The notes beneath the pieces were generated by a model that had not been told where the DNA came from, ran no database searches, and saw only the letters and a program-made list of their open reading frames with translations. The translations under genes were made by a program, and so were the position numbers. From NCBI GenBank assembly GCA_964245425.1, contig CAXTMV010000039.1, positions 1-28,967 of the forward strand: a DNA stretch of 28,967 bases. Direction: 5' to 3'. Positions 7,981 through 14,886 of the stretch are shown in pieces. Source of the stretch: JACMLD01 sp964245425. Lineage in GTDB: Bacteria; Bacteroidota; Bacteroidia; Chitinophagales; Chitinophagaceae. The first letter of the stretch is position 1. Each line of letters opens with the position of its first letter.

Positions 7981-8955
7981 TTGACAGAAGCCATTATCAA
8001 CCTTGAATCAGTAAATCCGATAGAGTTTTTTGGTGTAAACAACGGTAAGCTGGACATCCTGAAAAAGAAATTCCCTCTCTTAAAAGTATTGAGCCGCGGC
8101 ACCCAGGTAAAATTAAGTGGTTCTCCCGAGCAGGTAGAGACAGCCCGTGAAAAAATTGATCTGATTGTGCAGTACCTGGAAAGGAACGGGCACATGAGTG
8201 AAAACTATTTTGAACAGATACTGGGTGGCGATGATGCGGAAGTGGTAGATAATTTTATAGACCGCAATCCCAACGATATACTGGTATTTGGTCCGCATGG
8301 CAAAACGGTTCGCGCCCGTACGGCCAACCAGAAGCATATGGTCGCCGCCATCGAAAAAAATGATATTTTATTTGCCATCGGGCCGGCAGGTACCGGTAAG
8401 ACCTATACCGCTGTAGCATTGGCCGTGCGCGCTTTGAAAAACAAATTGGTCAAAAAGATCATCCTTACCCGGCCAGCCGTGGAAGCCGGTGAAAGCCTGG
8501 GATTTCTGCCGGGTGACCTGAAAGAGAAGATCGATCCTTACCTGCGCCCTTTGTACGATGCGCTGGATGATATGATACCGGCAGACAAACTGGGTTATTA
8601 TATGAGTACCCGCACCATTGAAATAGCACCCCTGGCCTATATGCGCGGCCGTACACTCGACCATGCTTTTATTATACTGGATGAAGCGCAAAATGCAACC
8701 GACCTGCAGTTGAAAATGTTTTTAACCCGCATCGGTTCCAATGCAAAAGCCATTATAACCGGCGATATGACCCAGGTGGATCTGCCGCGTAACCAGCGGA
8801 GCGGCCTCGAGAAAGCCGTTCGGATCCTACAGAACGTAGATGGCATCGCCCATATAAAACTCGATGAAGAAGATGTGGTACGCCACCGCCTGGTAAAAGC
8901 CATTATACGGGCCTACGAAAAAGAAAAAACAAGAGAAGATGGAAACCCCCAATAA
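7981..8955 (+). CDS. PhoH family ATPase
   Basis: 324 residues from a TTG start. An in-frame TGA at 7972-7974 rules out any longer form, and the N-terminus then reads 'MTEAIINLESVNPIEFFGVNNGK', as expected for this family in Bacteroidota. PhoH proteins are cytoplasmic P-loop ATPases linked to phosphate starvation and RNA metabolism; their exact substrate is uncertain. The N-terminal third is KH-like. The ATPase domain follows, with Walker A GPAGTGKT at residues 134-141, the conserved 'TRPAVEAGESLGFLPGDLKEK' segment, Walker B 'FIILDEAQN' (DEAQN at 234-238) and a downstream 'TGDMTQVDLP' sensor-like motif. It is a single-gene unit with its own -7 element and a strong terminator after the stop. 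Confidence 0.93.
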   Translation: MTEAIINLESVNPIEFFGVNNGKLDILKKKFPLLKVLSRGTQVKLSGSPEQVETAREKIDLIVQYLERNGHMSENYFEQILGGDDAEVVDNFIDRNPNDILVFGPHGKTVRARTANQKHMVAAIEKNDILFAIGPAGTGKTYTAVALAVRALKNKLVKKIILTRPAVEAGESLGFLPGDLKEKIDPYLRPLYDALDDMIPADKLGYYMSTRTIEIAPLAYMRGRTLDHAFIILDEAQNATDLQLKMFLTRIGSNAKAIITGDMTQVDLPRNQRSGLEKAVRILQNVDGIAHIKLDEEDVVRHRLVKAIIRAYEKEKTREDGNPQ

Positions 8956-8975
8956 ATATCCGGAATTATAAAAAC

Positions 8976-9004
8976 AAGGCGCTTTTAAAGCGCCTTTCTC
9001 TTTT
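8976..9004 (+). terminator. Intrinsic terminator of phoH
   Basis: AAGGCGCTTT (8976-8985) pairs with AAAGCGCCTT (8987-8996), with the central A/T bases forming the loop, followed by TCTCTTTT. It lies 21 bases after the phoH stop. Confidence 0.85.
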
Positions 9005-9034
9005 GGGGACGATGGATGCAAGACTGAGGCGTTG

Positions 9035-9113
9035 GGTGGATTAACAGGATAAAAGGAGATGGAAACCTGTGAAATCAGCAGTATCCGCATCTTTTAATCC
9101 TTTTAATCCATCC
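9035..9113. repeat. Imperfect inverted repeat of GGATTAA-type units
   Basis: The left arm (9035-9062) reads GGTGGATTAACAGGAT followed by AAAAGGAGATGG. The right arm (9085-9113), on the other strand, reads GGATGGATTAAAAGGATT followed by AAAAGATGCGG. The arms align with a few mismatches and small indels around a spacer of about 22 bases. It ends 19 bases before a -7 element. Confidence 0.6.
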
Positions 9114-9132
9114 AAATCATGGTCTGTTTTGA

Positions 9133-9140
9133 TATTTTTG
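9133..9140 (+). promoter_or_regulatory. -7 element for the small lipoprotein gene
   Basis: TATTTTTG matches TAnnTTTG and lies 55 bases before the ATG at 9196. No convincing -33 element was found. Confidence 0.4.
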
Positions 9141-9195
9141 CACCGAAGGCATAGCAACGGGTTGTAAACAATCGTACCCTGCCGGAAAATAATAC

Positions 9196-9600
9196 ATGAA
9201 CATGAAAAAGACAATGATAGTAGTTGCCGTGGTACTGTCGGCCATGTCCTGCAAGACAGAAGACACTTATACAAAAGCAACAGACGCACAGGAAGCCGCT
9301 CGCGAATTTATCCGCGCATCACTTGATGGCAATTACGACAAAGCCAGTTTTTACCTGTACAAAGATTCTGCCGGCGTAAATGAGATGTTACTGAACAAAT
9401 GGAAGACCGACTACAGCCATTGGAGCCAGGAAGACAAGGTAGGACATAAAGAAGCCAATATCCTGGTCATCAATACAGTGACAGCCGGTGATTCGGCACT
9501 GAACTATATCTTCTCCAATTCATATAAAAAAGATACCACTACCATTAAAATTGTAAAGGAAAAAGGAGAGTGGCTGATAGATTTAAAAGACATCCACTAA
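9196..9600 (+). CDS. Small NTF2-like (DUF4878-type) lipoprotein
   Basis: 134 residues. The ATG at 9196 or the ATG at 9202 could be the start; both leave a full signal peptide ending in 'VLSAMSC', so it is a lipoprotein. The mature part begins with a helix ('DAQEAAREFIRASLDGNYDKASFYL') and ends with beta-strands ('TTIKIVKEKGEWLIDLKDIH'). This helix-then-sheet layout with a closing 'GEWLIDL' is that of NTF2-like proteins such as DUF4878. These usually bind a ligand or partner in the cell envelope, but no function can be assigned here. It has its own -7 element. The following gene is 101 bases away across a repeat-bearing spacer, so co-transcription is uncertain. Confidence 0.75.
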   Translation: MNMKKTMIVVAVVLSAMSCKTEDTYTKATDAQEAAREFIRASLDGNYDKASFYLYKDSAGVNEMLLNKWKTDYSHWSQEDKVGHKEANILVINTVTAGDSALNYIFSNSYKKDTTTIKIVKEKGEWLIDLKDIH

Positions 9601-9644
9601 TAGTTCAAAAATTCAACAAGTTCGAAAGTCCGGTTGCTGGGCAA

Positions 9645-9678
9645 TACGAACTATCAACTTTTGAGCTACGAACTATCA
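9645..9678 (+). repeat. Direct repeat of TACGAACTATCA
   Basis: Two identical 12-base copies at 9645-9656 and 9667-9678, 22 bases apart start to start, lie in the spacer between the lipoprotein and the phospholipase-like gene. A related inverted motif lies at 14843-14886. Confidence 0.6.
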
Positions 9679-9701
9679 GCTCCCCAACTAAATAATAACA
9701 C

Positions 9702-10697
9702 ATGAAAAGAATAGTTAATTTTTTGTCGATATCCTTCCTGATAATCAGCTCCCTGGTCTTGCTCTCCTGGGGCACCTGGGGGCACCAGCACATTAACCAT
9801 GCCGCAGTTTTTGCACTGCCGGAAGAAATGCGCTCTTTTTTTTATAATCATATTGACTTCATTACCGAAGAATCCGTAATACCTGATGTCCGGAAATATA
9901 CCATCAATGATAAAGCAGAGTTTAACCGCCATTTTATAGACCTTGAATCCTTTGGCAATACCGATAGCCTGCCTGCCACCATGAAGGAGGCAACCGCTAA
10001 ATACGATGCTAAATTCCTTGACCAGAATGGTATTTTACCCTGGTATATGGAAGAGGTGATGCAAAAGCTGACAAAAGCCTTCCAGGATAAAAAAAAGGCG
10101 GAAATACTTTTTCTCTCCGCAGACCTGGGCCATTACCTGGGCGATGCCAATATGCCCCTGCATACTTCGGTTAACCACGATGGACAGTTTACCGATCAGA
10201 AAGGCATTCATGCTTTTTTTGAATCGCAGTTGCCCGAACAGTTTGGCGCCCATTATAATTTTTATACAGGCAATGCGGTGTATATAAAAGACGTGCCGGC
10301 AGAGGTTTGGCGTATCATTTTCGCCAATCACCGCCTGGCCGACAGCCTTTTGCTGACAGAAAAGAAACTGAAAAGCAATTTCAGCGCAGACAAAATATAT
10401 ATGAAGGATTCTGCAGGCAACCTGGCTAAAAACAAATTCAACCAGCCGGTGCACAGTTATGAATATGCAAAAGCCTACCACGATGCGCTCAACGGCATAG
10501 TGGAAAGGCAATTGCGCGCAGCCGTGTCAGCTACCGCCAATTTCTGGTATACGGCCTGGGTAAATGCAGGCAAGCCCGATTTGAGCCTGCTGGATGTGCC
10601 GGAACTAACCGACCGAAATAAAAAGAATTATAAAAAGGATTACCAGCTTTGGCAAAAAGGCCAGCTTTTCGGGTTTAAGATCGATAAGGAATTTTAA
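9702..10697 (+). CDS. Secreted zinc-dependent phospholipase C / S1-P1 nuclease superfamily protein
   Basis: 331 residues. A signal peptide of about 20 residues ends near 'LVLLSWG'. The mature N-terminus 'WGTWGHQHINHAA' has the Trp and His arrangement that binds zinc in this superfamily. Further ligand candidates are 'NRHFIDLE', 'DLGHYLGDANMPLHTS', 'VNHDGQ' and 'GIHAFFESQ'. The HxxxGDxxxPLH signature is shared by zinc phospholipase C and S1/P1 nucleases. The overall match is better to the Bacteroidota proteins annotated as zinc-dependent phospholipase C, but phosphodiester substrate choice cannot be read from the sequence. It is probably periplasmic or secreted. It is followed after 15 bases by a small transporter gene, so the two may be co-transcribed. 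Confidence 0.8.
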   Translation: MKRIVNFLSISFLIISSLVLLSWGTWGHQHINHAAVFALPEEMRSFFYNHIDFITEESVIPDVRKYTINDKAEFNRHFIDLESFGNTDSLPATMKEATAKYDAKFLDQNGILPWYMEEVMQKLTKAFQDKKKAEILFLSADLGHYLGDANMPLHTSVNHDGQFTDQKGIHAFFESQLPEQFGAHYNFYTGNAVYIKDVPAEVWRIIFANHRLADSLLLTEKKLKSNFSADKIYMKDSAGNLAKNKFNQPVHSYEYAKAYHDALNGIVERQLRAAVSATANFWYTAWVNAGKPDLSLLDVPELTDRNKKNYKKDYQLWQKGQLFGFKIDKEF

Positions 10698-10712
10698 ACA
10701 ATACTGACCATT

Positions 10713-11135
10713 ATGCAGTCATGGTTAATTTTTGCGCTCTTATCGGCTTTGTTTGCAGCCCTTACGGCCATCTTTGCCAAAGCCGGCTTAAAAGACGTGA
10801 ACCCCGACCTGGCCACGGCTGTTCGCACGGCCATCATACTGTTTATTACCTGGGGAATTGTGTTCTCTAAGGGGATTGCCGGCCAGGTAACTGCTTTTTC
10901 CAAAAACAACTGGCTTTTTCTTACGCTGTCAGCGCTGGCAACCGGTGCTTCCTGGCTGTTTTATTACCGGGCCCTGCAATTGGGTAAAGCCTCGGAAGTT
11001 AGCATTGTAGACAAGGGCAGCATTTTCTTCACCATCTTCCTGGCATTTATTTTCCTGAAAGAACCGCTTACCGCCCGCTTGCTGCTGGCCGTATTCCTGA
11101 TCGCCGGCGGAATGCTGGTACTGGTTTGGAAATGA
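10713..11135 (+). CDS. Half-size EamA (drug/metabolite transporter) protein
   Basis: 140 residues with about five membrane segments. This is one EamA repeat, where typical EamA transporters have two repeats and about 300 residues. Typical features are 'ALFAALTAIFAKAGL' in the first helix, 'SWLFYYRALQLGKASEVSIVDKGS' in the middle, and 'FLKEPLTARLLLAVFLIAGGMLVL' at the end. It would need to form a dimer, as small multidrug resistance proteins do; that is inference from the length. The substrate is unknown. It lies 15 bases after the phospholipase-like gene. The frame ends with a clean TGA at 11133-11135, and the protein is complete for its family rather than truncated. Confidence 0.85.
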   Translation: MQSWLIFALLSALFAALTAIFAKAGLKDVNPDLATAVRTAIILFITWGIVFSKGIAGQVTAFSKNNWLFLTLSALATGASWLFYYRALQLGKASEVSIVDKGSIFFTIFLAFIFLKEPLTARLLLAVFLIAGGMLVLVWK

Positions 11136-11171
11136 TACTAGCAAGCAATAGCCGGAAATAATTCAGTTCCA

Positions 11172-11197
11172 TTTGCGGGAATTGAGTTGTACGTTTG
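11172..11197 (+). promoter_or_regulatory. Promoter for inorganic pyrophosphatase
   Basis: TACGTTTG (11190-11197) matches TAnnTTTG. A TTTG at 11172-11175 is upstream but only 14 bases away, shorter than the usual spacing. It lies 18 bases before the ATG, so the leader would be very short. Confidence 0.45.
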
Positions 11198-11215
11198 TAC
11201 CAATAATCAAAAAAT

Positions 11216-11758
11216 ATGCATATCGTAGCACATCCATGGCATGGCATTTCGCCCGGTGAAAACGCACCAAGGCTGGTAAACGCAGTGGTAGAAATACCAC
11301 AAGGTTCCCGTTGCAAATATGAGATCGATAAAGAAAGCGGGATGCTGAAACTCGACCGTATCATTTATTCCTCTTTTCACTATCCCTGTAATTACGGGTT
11401 TATTCCGCAGACTTATGGAGACGACAAGGATCCGCTGGATATCTTAATATTAACTTCATTGCCCGTGCAGGCGCTTTGCCTGATGCAGGCCAGGGTAGTG
11501 GGTGTTATGCAAATGATAGACGGGGGCGATGCCGATGACAAGATCATTGCGGTAGCCGCCAACGACCCTACGGTAAACCATTACAACAATATTGAAGAAC
11601 TGCCCAAACATTTCTTTGATGAGCTGCGTCATTTTTTTGAAGAGTACAAAAAGCTGGAAAATAAAACCGTAATAGTAGAAGAATTTGGCGACAAAACCCA
11701 GGCGCTGAAAGTAATTGAAGATGCGATGGCATTTTATAAAAAAAGTTTTAAAAGTTAA
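11216..11758 (+). CDS. ppa: Inorganic pyrophosphatase, family I
   Basis: 180 residues. It hydrolyses pyrophosphate to two phosphates in the cytoplasm, pulling biosynthetic reactions forward. The sequence shows the family I core 'VVEIPQGSRCKYEIDKESG', then 'YPCNYGFIPQTYGDDKDPLDIL', with metal-binding Asp69, Asp70, Asp72 and Asp75 in the D-D-x-D-P-x-D signature, and 'DDKIIAVAANDP' further on. The length is normal for bacterial family I enzymes. ATG 11216 is supported by the conserved 'HPWHGISPGE' N-terminus and by the -7 element just upstream. The next gene begins 25 bases after the stop, so it may be carried on the same transcript. Confidence 0.95.
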   Translation: MHIVAHPWHGISPGENAPRLVNAVVEIPQGSRCKYEIDKESGMLKLDRIIYSSFHYPCNYGFIPQTYGDDKDPLDILILTSLPVQALCLMQARVVGVMQMIDGGDADDKIIAVAANDPTVNHYNNIEELPKHFFDELRHFFEEYKKLENKTVIVEEFGDKTQALKVIEDAMAFYKKSFKS

Positions 11759-11783
11759 TACCAGCACCACAAATCCAACTGAT

Positions 11784-12158
11784 ATGAGCATACAAACCAT
11801 CCTGCTGCTGGCCGTTATTGGCCTGGCCGCCGGCATTTTAAGCGGCATGATCGGTATTGGAGGCGGTATCATTATTGTGCCCGCGCTGGTATTTGTACTG
11901 GGGTTCTCTCAACAGCAGGCACAGGGCACCTCGCTGGGGCTGCTCTTGCTGCCGGTGGGCATCCTGGCCGTTATGAATTATTACAAGCAGGGCTTTATTG
12001 ACATAAAAGTAATAGGCATTATGTGTGTCACTTTTGTATTGGGCGGCTGGCTGGGCAGCAAACTATCCCTGTCGATGCCCCAGGAAACCGTTAAAAAGGT
12101 ATTTGCCCTTTTGCTGATCGTAGTGGCAGCCAAAATGCTGTTCTTTGATAAAAGCTAA
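11784..12158 (+). CDS. Half-size TauE/SafE-type membrane protein
   Basis: 124 residues from ATG 11784. The frame runs back to 11715, but that extension overlaps the pyrophosphatase and lacks membrane character, so the later ATG is chosen. The protein has about four membrane segments and the typical start 'GLAAGILSGMIGIGGGIIIVPALVFVLGFSQQQAQGTSL', which is the N-terminal repeat of TauE/SafE sulfite or organosulfonate exporters. Full-length members have two repeats and about 250 residues, so this would act as a dimer, or the substrate may differ. Short members like this occur in Bacteroidota. The substrate is not known. No terminator is seen directly after the stop; the spacer holds AGTAGTAAG and ATAAGTTATAAGT words. 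Confidence 0.82.
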   Translation: MSIQTILLLAVIGLAAGILSGMIGIGGGIIIVPALVFVLGFSQQQAQGTSLGLLLLPVGILAVMNYYKQGFIDIKVIGIMCVTFVLGGWLGSKLSLSMPQETVKKVFALLLIVVAAKMLFFDKS

Positions 12159-12312
12159 AAAGTAGTAAGCCCTATATAAGTTATAAGTCCGGGGCCAACC
12201 CTTTTTGCTTGGCTTTGCTGAAGCAACGAACGTACAATTTATTACTTAACACCTGCCACTTTCTCTTGTGCAATTTCTCCCCGCCTGCATCTAATAATAA
12301 GAAAACAACCCG

Positions 12313-12885
12313 GTGAAGGAAGATCGCTATCATCATATTACAGACCAGGCGCTGCTGGAACGGTTTTACACCGATAAAGACAACCAGTGGCTGGGGATAT
12401 TGCTGCAGCGGTATACCATGCTGTTGCTGGGTGTCTGTATGAAATACCTGAAGAATGAAGAAGATGCCAAGGACAGCGTGCAGCAGGTTTTCCTGAAAGC
12501 CATTGCCGAACTGCATAAATACAAAGTAGATTATTTCAAGAGCTGGATCTATATGGTGGCCAAGAACCATTGTTTAATGAAACTGCGCGACCGGCAAGGC
12601 AAGATGCCCACTGAACTGAACGAACAAACCCTGGCCGTGGAAGAAGAACCCTGGTCCCTCCAATCGCACCTCAATAAAGACCGCCTGCTGGATGCCATGA
12701 CACTGGCCATCGGAGAATTAAATGAGGAGCAGAAACAATGCGTAACTTTGTTTTACCTCGATAAAAAATCATACACCCAGATCGCAGCTGCCACCGGCTA
12801 TAGTATGATGCAGGTAAAAAGTTATATACAAAACGGCAAAAGAAATTTAAAAATAGGGGTGGAGCGTATCACAAAAGAAAAATGA
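12313..12885 (+). CDS. ECF-type RNA polymerase sigma factor
   Basis: 190 residues from GTG 12313; an in-frame TAA at 12298-12300 excludes a longer form. Region 2 carries 'YLKNEEDAKDSVQQVFLKA' and 'YFKSWIYMVAKNHCLMKLRD', which bind core polymerase and the -10 DNA. Region 4 is a helix-turn-helix, 'LNEEQKQCVTLFYLDKKSYTQIAAATGYSMMQVKSYIQNGKRNLK', which reads the -35 side. No regions 1.1 or 3 are present, so it is an ECF (group 4) factor. The last four bases (ATGA) overlap the next gene, an anti-sigma-like membrane protein, so the two are translationally coupled. The target promoters are unknown. No SusC/SusD or FecR genes sit nearby, unlike most ECF systems for glycan uptake in this phylum. Confidence 0.92.
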   Translation: MKEDRYHHITDQALLERFYTDKDNQWLGILLQRYTMLLLGVCMKYLKNEEDAKDSVQQVFLKAIAELHKYKVDYFKSWIYMVAKNHCLMKLRDRQGKMPTELNEQTLAVEEEPWSLQSHLNKDRLLDAMTLAIGELNEEQKQCVTLFYLDKKSYTQIAAATGYSMMQVKSYIQNGKRNLKIGVERITKEK

Positions 12886-13337
12886 ACAAAGACTTACTGA
12901 ACATATTATCCAATAGCAGTAAAGACATCGATAACCAGCAGTTGATGGACTACCTGGCTGGCAAACTTACAGAAGAAGAAAAGCAACGGGTAGAACAGGC
13001 GCTGGCAGACAATGCCTTTATGAATGATGCCCTGGATGGATTGGAGGCTGTAAAAGATAAAAAGGACATCAATGTATTTGTAGACCAGCTGAACCGGCAG
13101 CTGCACAAAAAACTTTTACAGAAAAAAACAAAAAAACAAAAGCGGAAATTGCTCCAGCAGCGTTGGGTATATGCCGCCATCGTACTCATTCTTGCATTGC
13201 TGGTGGCCACCTGGCTGATGATTGTAAAATACCAGCACCTGCCCCGCGTACCTGTTAAGGCTACAGAAAAGCCGTTGTCATTGAACCCGGTAACCAATCA
13301 CCCGCTGGTTGTTGATGGGCCCGGCGGTATAGGATAG
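12882..13337 (+). CDS. Single-pass membrane anti-sigma-like protein
   Basis: 151 residues; the ATG overlaps the sigma factor stop by four bases. The N-terminal cytoplasmic part contains 'LMDYLAGKLTEEEKQRVEQALADNAFMNDALDGLE', a helical segment typical of Bacteroidota anti-sigma-like proteins. It lacks the HxxxCxxC zinc motif of classical zf-HC2 anti-sigmas. A very basic stretch ('KKLLQKKTKKQKRKLLQQR') precedes one membrane helix at about residues 103-122, leaving a short Pro-rich outer tail of about 30 residues. The tail has no FecR or other sensing domain. The likely role is to hold the partner sigma factor at the membrane, but how a signal would be received is unclear. Function is inferred from operon position and layout. 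Confidence 0.7.
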   Translation: MNKDLLNILSNSSKDIDNQQLMDYLAGKLTEEEKQRVEQALADNAFMNDALDGLEAVKDKKDINVFVDQLNRQLHKKLLQKKTKKQKRKLLQQRWVYAAIVLILALLVATWLMIVKYQHLPRVPVKATEKPLSLNPVTNHPLVVDGPGGIG

Positions 13338-13440
13338 AACAGCCCTGTTTAACGCTTAGTCGGGCAGCGAGGGCCGGTAAAAGGTGTTTTTACCCCCATT
13401 TATACCCTAAAATTGGTATTTTTCTCCTGGAAGATCGTCG

Positions 13441-13448
13441 TATTTTTG
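13441..13448 (+). promoter_or_regulatory. -7 element with no gene directly after it
   Basis: TATTTTTG matches TAnnTTTG exactly. A TTT at 13419-13421 lies 19 bases upstream in the -33 position. The predicted transcript start is near 13455. Confidence 0.4.
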
Positions 13449-13454
13449 TAAAAG

Positions 13455-13620
13455 AAAGGCGAACAGTATTAACGGTAGGCTAACATATCTTAACACTATT
13501 TTTAGTTTTCCGGGACGATCTTTACATCATCAAATTAATTAAACGCATTCAACATAAACTTTTTCTCATAAGCAGTTAGTTTTGGTTACGAGCCCTGTTT
13601 CTACAGGGCTCATTCTTTTT
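13455..13620 (+). ncRNA. Candidate small RNA or attenuated leader
   Basis: A stretch of about 165 bases bounded by a -7 element upstream and a strong intrinsic terminator at its end, with no ORF. The start is predicted from the promoter only. It could be an independent small RNA, or a leader of the lipase gene 120 bases downstream in which transcription stops unless the terminator is bypassed. I do not recognise a known RNA family. Confidence 0.35.
13590..13620 (+). terminator. Strong intrinsic terminator with no adjacent coding gene
   Basis: GAGCCCTG (13590-13597), loop TTTCTA, CAGGGCTC (13604-13611), followed by ATTCTTTTT. The nearest upstream stop codon is 253 bases away, which is unusual for a gene terminator. 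Confidence 0.85.
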
Positions 13621-13739
13621 ACAGACCTCCCCGGTACTGTTTTCAATAAGGTGCCCCTGAAAACAAGTTAGTAACATACTCCCATACGAATTTAATGGCG
13701 TTTGTTTTTTATTTTGCGGTATTATCAATCTATCCTGTT

Positions 13740-14831
13740 ATGAGAAAAATCCTTTCATTACTGCTTTATCTTTTTTGCTGCTGTGCTGTTATGGCGCAGG
13801 AACTGCAACCCGGTTTCAACGGCAATGAATATACAGACGTACTGGCGCTTAATTTCCAGCGTTTCGATTCTTCCAATATCATTAACCCGAAGATTCCCCT
13901 GCCGTCTAATTATAGTATAGCCCATCGCTCAGCCGAACTGGGTCTGAAAAACCGTTGGAACATGTGGTACCGCAACGACAATAAAGTGGCAGTTATCAGC
14001 CTGCGGGGCACTGTCGCTGAATTACCCAGCTGGCTGGAGAATTACTACGCTGCCATGATACCTGCTATCGGATCACTGCAGTTAAACGACAGCACTGTTT
14101 TCGATTACCAGCTGGCGAAAGATCCCAAGGCCCATGTACATACAGGCTGGGTAATAGGGCTGGCGAGCATGGCGCCCGGTATTACCGAGCAAATCAAAGT
14201 TGCTTATGCAAAAGGAATACATGAATTTATCATCATAGGGCATAGCCAGGGCGGTGCACTGGCAACGCTTACCCGCAGTTATCTTTTTTACCTGACAGAA
14301 AAGGGGGCTCTTCCAAAAGACATTGTCTACAAGACCTATTGCAGCGCAGCGCCTAAAACAGGCAATCTTTTTTATGCTTACGATTTTGATTTTATCACCC
14401 GCAACGGCTGGGCATTTACTGTAGTAAATGCAGCAGACTGGGTGCCCGAGACCCTTTTTTCGGTACAAACCCTCACTGATTTTAACCCGCAAAATCCTTT
14501 TACAGATGTAACGGTGCTGCTAAAAAAGCAACCCTTCCTGGTGCGCTGGTACATCAAACGCAAATACCATTCAATGAAAAATAGCTTACGCAAGGCGCAG
14601 GGGCAATTTGAAAAAAACCTGGGCGGACTGGTCTATAAATTTGTGAAGAAGGTATTGCCACAGCTAAAAGAACCGGTCTACGTGCACGATAATAATTACC
14701 AGCGGGCCGGCGTGCCCATCGTATTGCAACCCGACGAAGACTATTTTCAGTCATTCTCACGTGAATCAAAAGATGTGTTTCAGCATCACCTCTTTGCCGC
14801 TTATTATGTACTGGCGAAGAAATACTATTAA
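13740..14831 (+). CDS. Secreted class 3 (fungal-type) lipase
   Basis: 363 residues from ATG 13740. The frame extends back to 13695, but only the later start gives a standard signal peptide (MRKILSLLLYLFCCCAVMAQ, cleavage near 'VMAQ'). It belongs to the alpha/beta-hydrolase class 3 lipase family. 'NKVAVISLRGT' supplies the oxyanion-hole strand, and 'FIIIGHSQGGALA' is the nucleophile elbow with Ser169. Asp and His candidates follow, for example in 'VVNAADWVPE' and near the C-terminus 'QHHLFAAYY'. It probably hydrolyses acylglycerols or other esters outside the cytoplasm; the substrate is not visible. A TATTTTG at 13710-13716, one base short of the -7 consensus, may be its promoter. The next gene is convergent and 48 bases away. 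Confidence 0.85.
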   Translation: MRKILSLLLYLFCCCAVMAQELQPGFNGNEYTDVLALNFQRFDSSNIINPKIPLPSNYSIAHRSAELGLKNRWNMWYRNDNKVAVISLRGTVAELPSWLENYYAAMIPAIGSLQLNDSTVFDYQLAKDPKAHVHTGWVIGLASMAPGITEQIKVAYAKGIHEFIIIGHSQGGALATLTRSYLFYLTEKGALPKDIVYKTYCSAAPKTGNLFYAYDFDFITRNGWAFTVVNAADWVPETLFSVQTLTDFNPQNPFTDVTVLLKKQPFLVRWYIKRKYHSMKNSLRKAQGQFEKNLGGLVYKFVKKVLPQLKEPVYVHDNNYQRAGVPIVLQPDEDYFQSFSRESKDVFQHHLFAAYYVLAKKYY

Positions 14832-14842
14832 TAGTTAGAATG

Positions 14843-14886
14843 TTCGTTAGTTCTGTTGCGTGGCCAGCGAACGCCTGAACTACGAA
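14843..14886. terminator. Weak bidirectional hairpin between convergent genes
   Basis: TTCGTTAGTTC (14843-14853) pairs with GAACTACGAA (14877-14886), a 10-base stem with one bulged T and a 23-base loop. It overlaps the stop codon of the minus-strand racemase gene. There is no T-run, so termination is uncertain. Confidence 0.4.

Larger units (their letters stand above)
13338..13739. other. Long intergenic region after the sigma/anti-sigma pair
   Basis: 402 bases. A weak hairpin (GGTAAAA 13376-13382 with TTTTACC 13388-13394) lies 38 bases after the anti-sigma stop. A -7 element at 13441 and an intrinsic terminator at 13590-13620 follow, enclosing a possible small RNA. The 9-mer AAGATCGTC (13431-13439) has its reverse complement GACGATCTT at about 13514-13522. 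I see no ATG-initiated ORF of note in the plus direction between 13441 and 13620. Confidence 0.6.

Noticed and set aside
11715..11783. A longer N-terminus for the TauE/SafE-like protein
   Set aside because: It overlaps the end of the pyrophosphatase gene and adds residues without membrane character ahead of a good ATG at 11784.
13695..13739. An earlier start for the lipase
   Set aside because: It would bury the signal peptide 15 residues inside the protein and overlaps a promoter-like TATTTTG.
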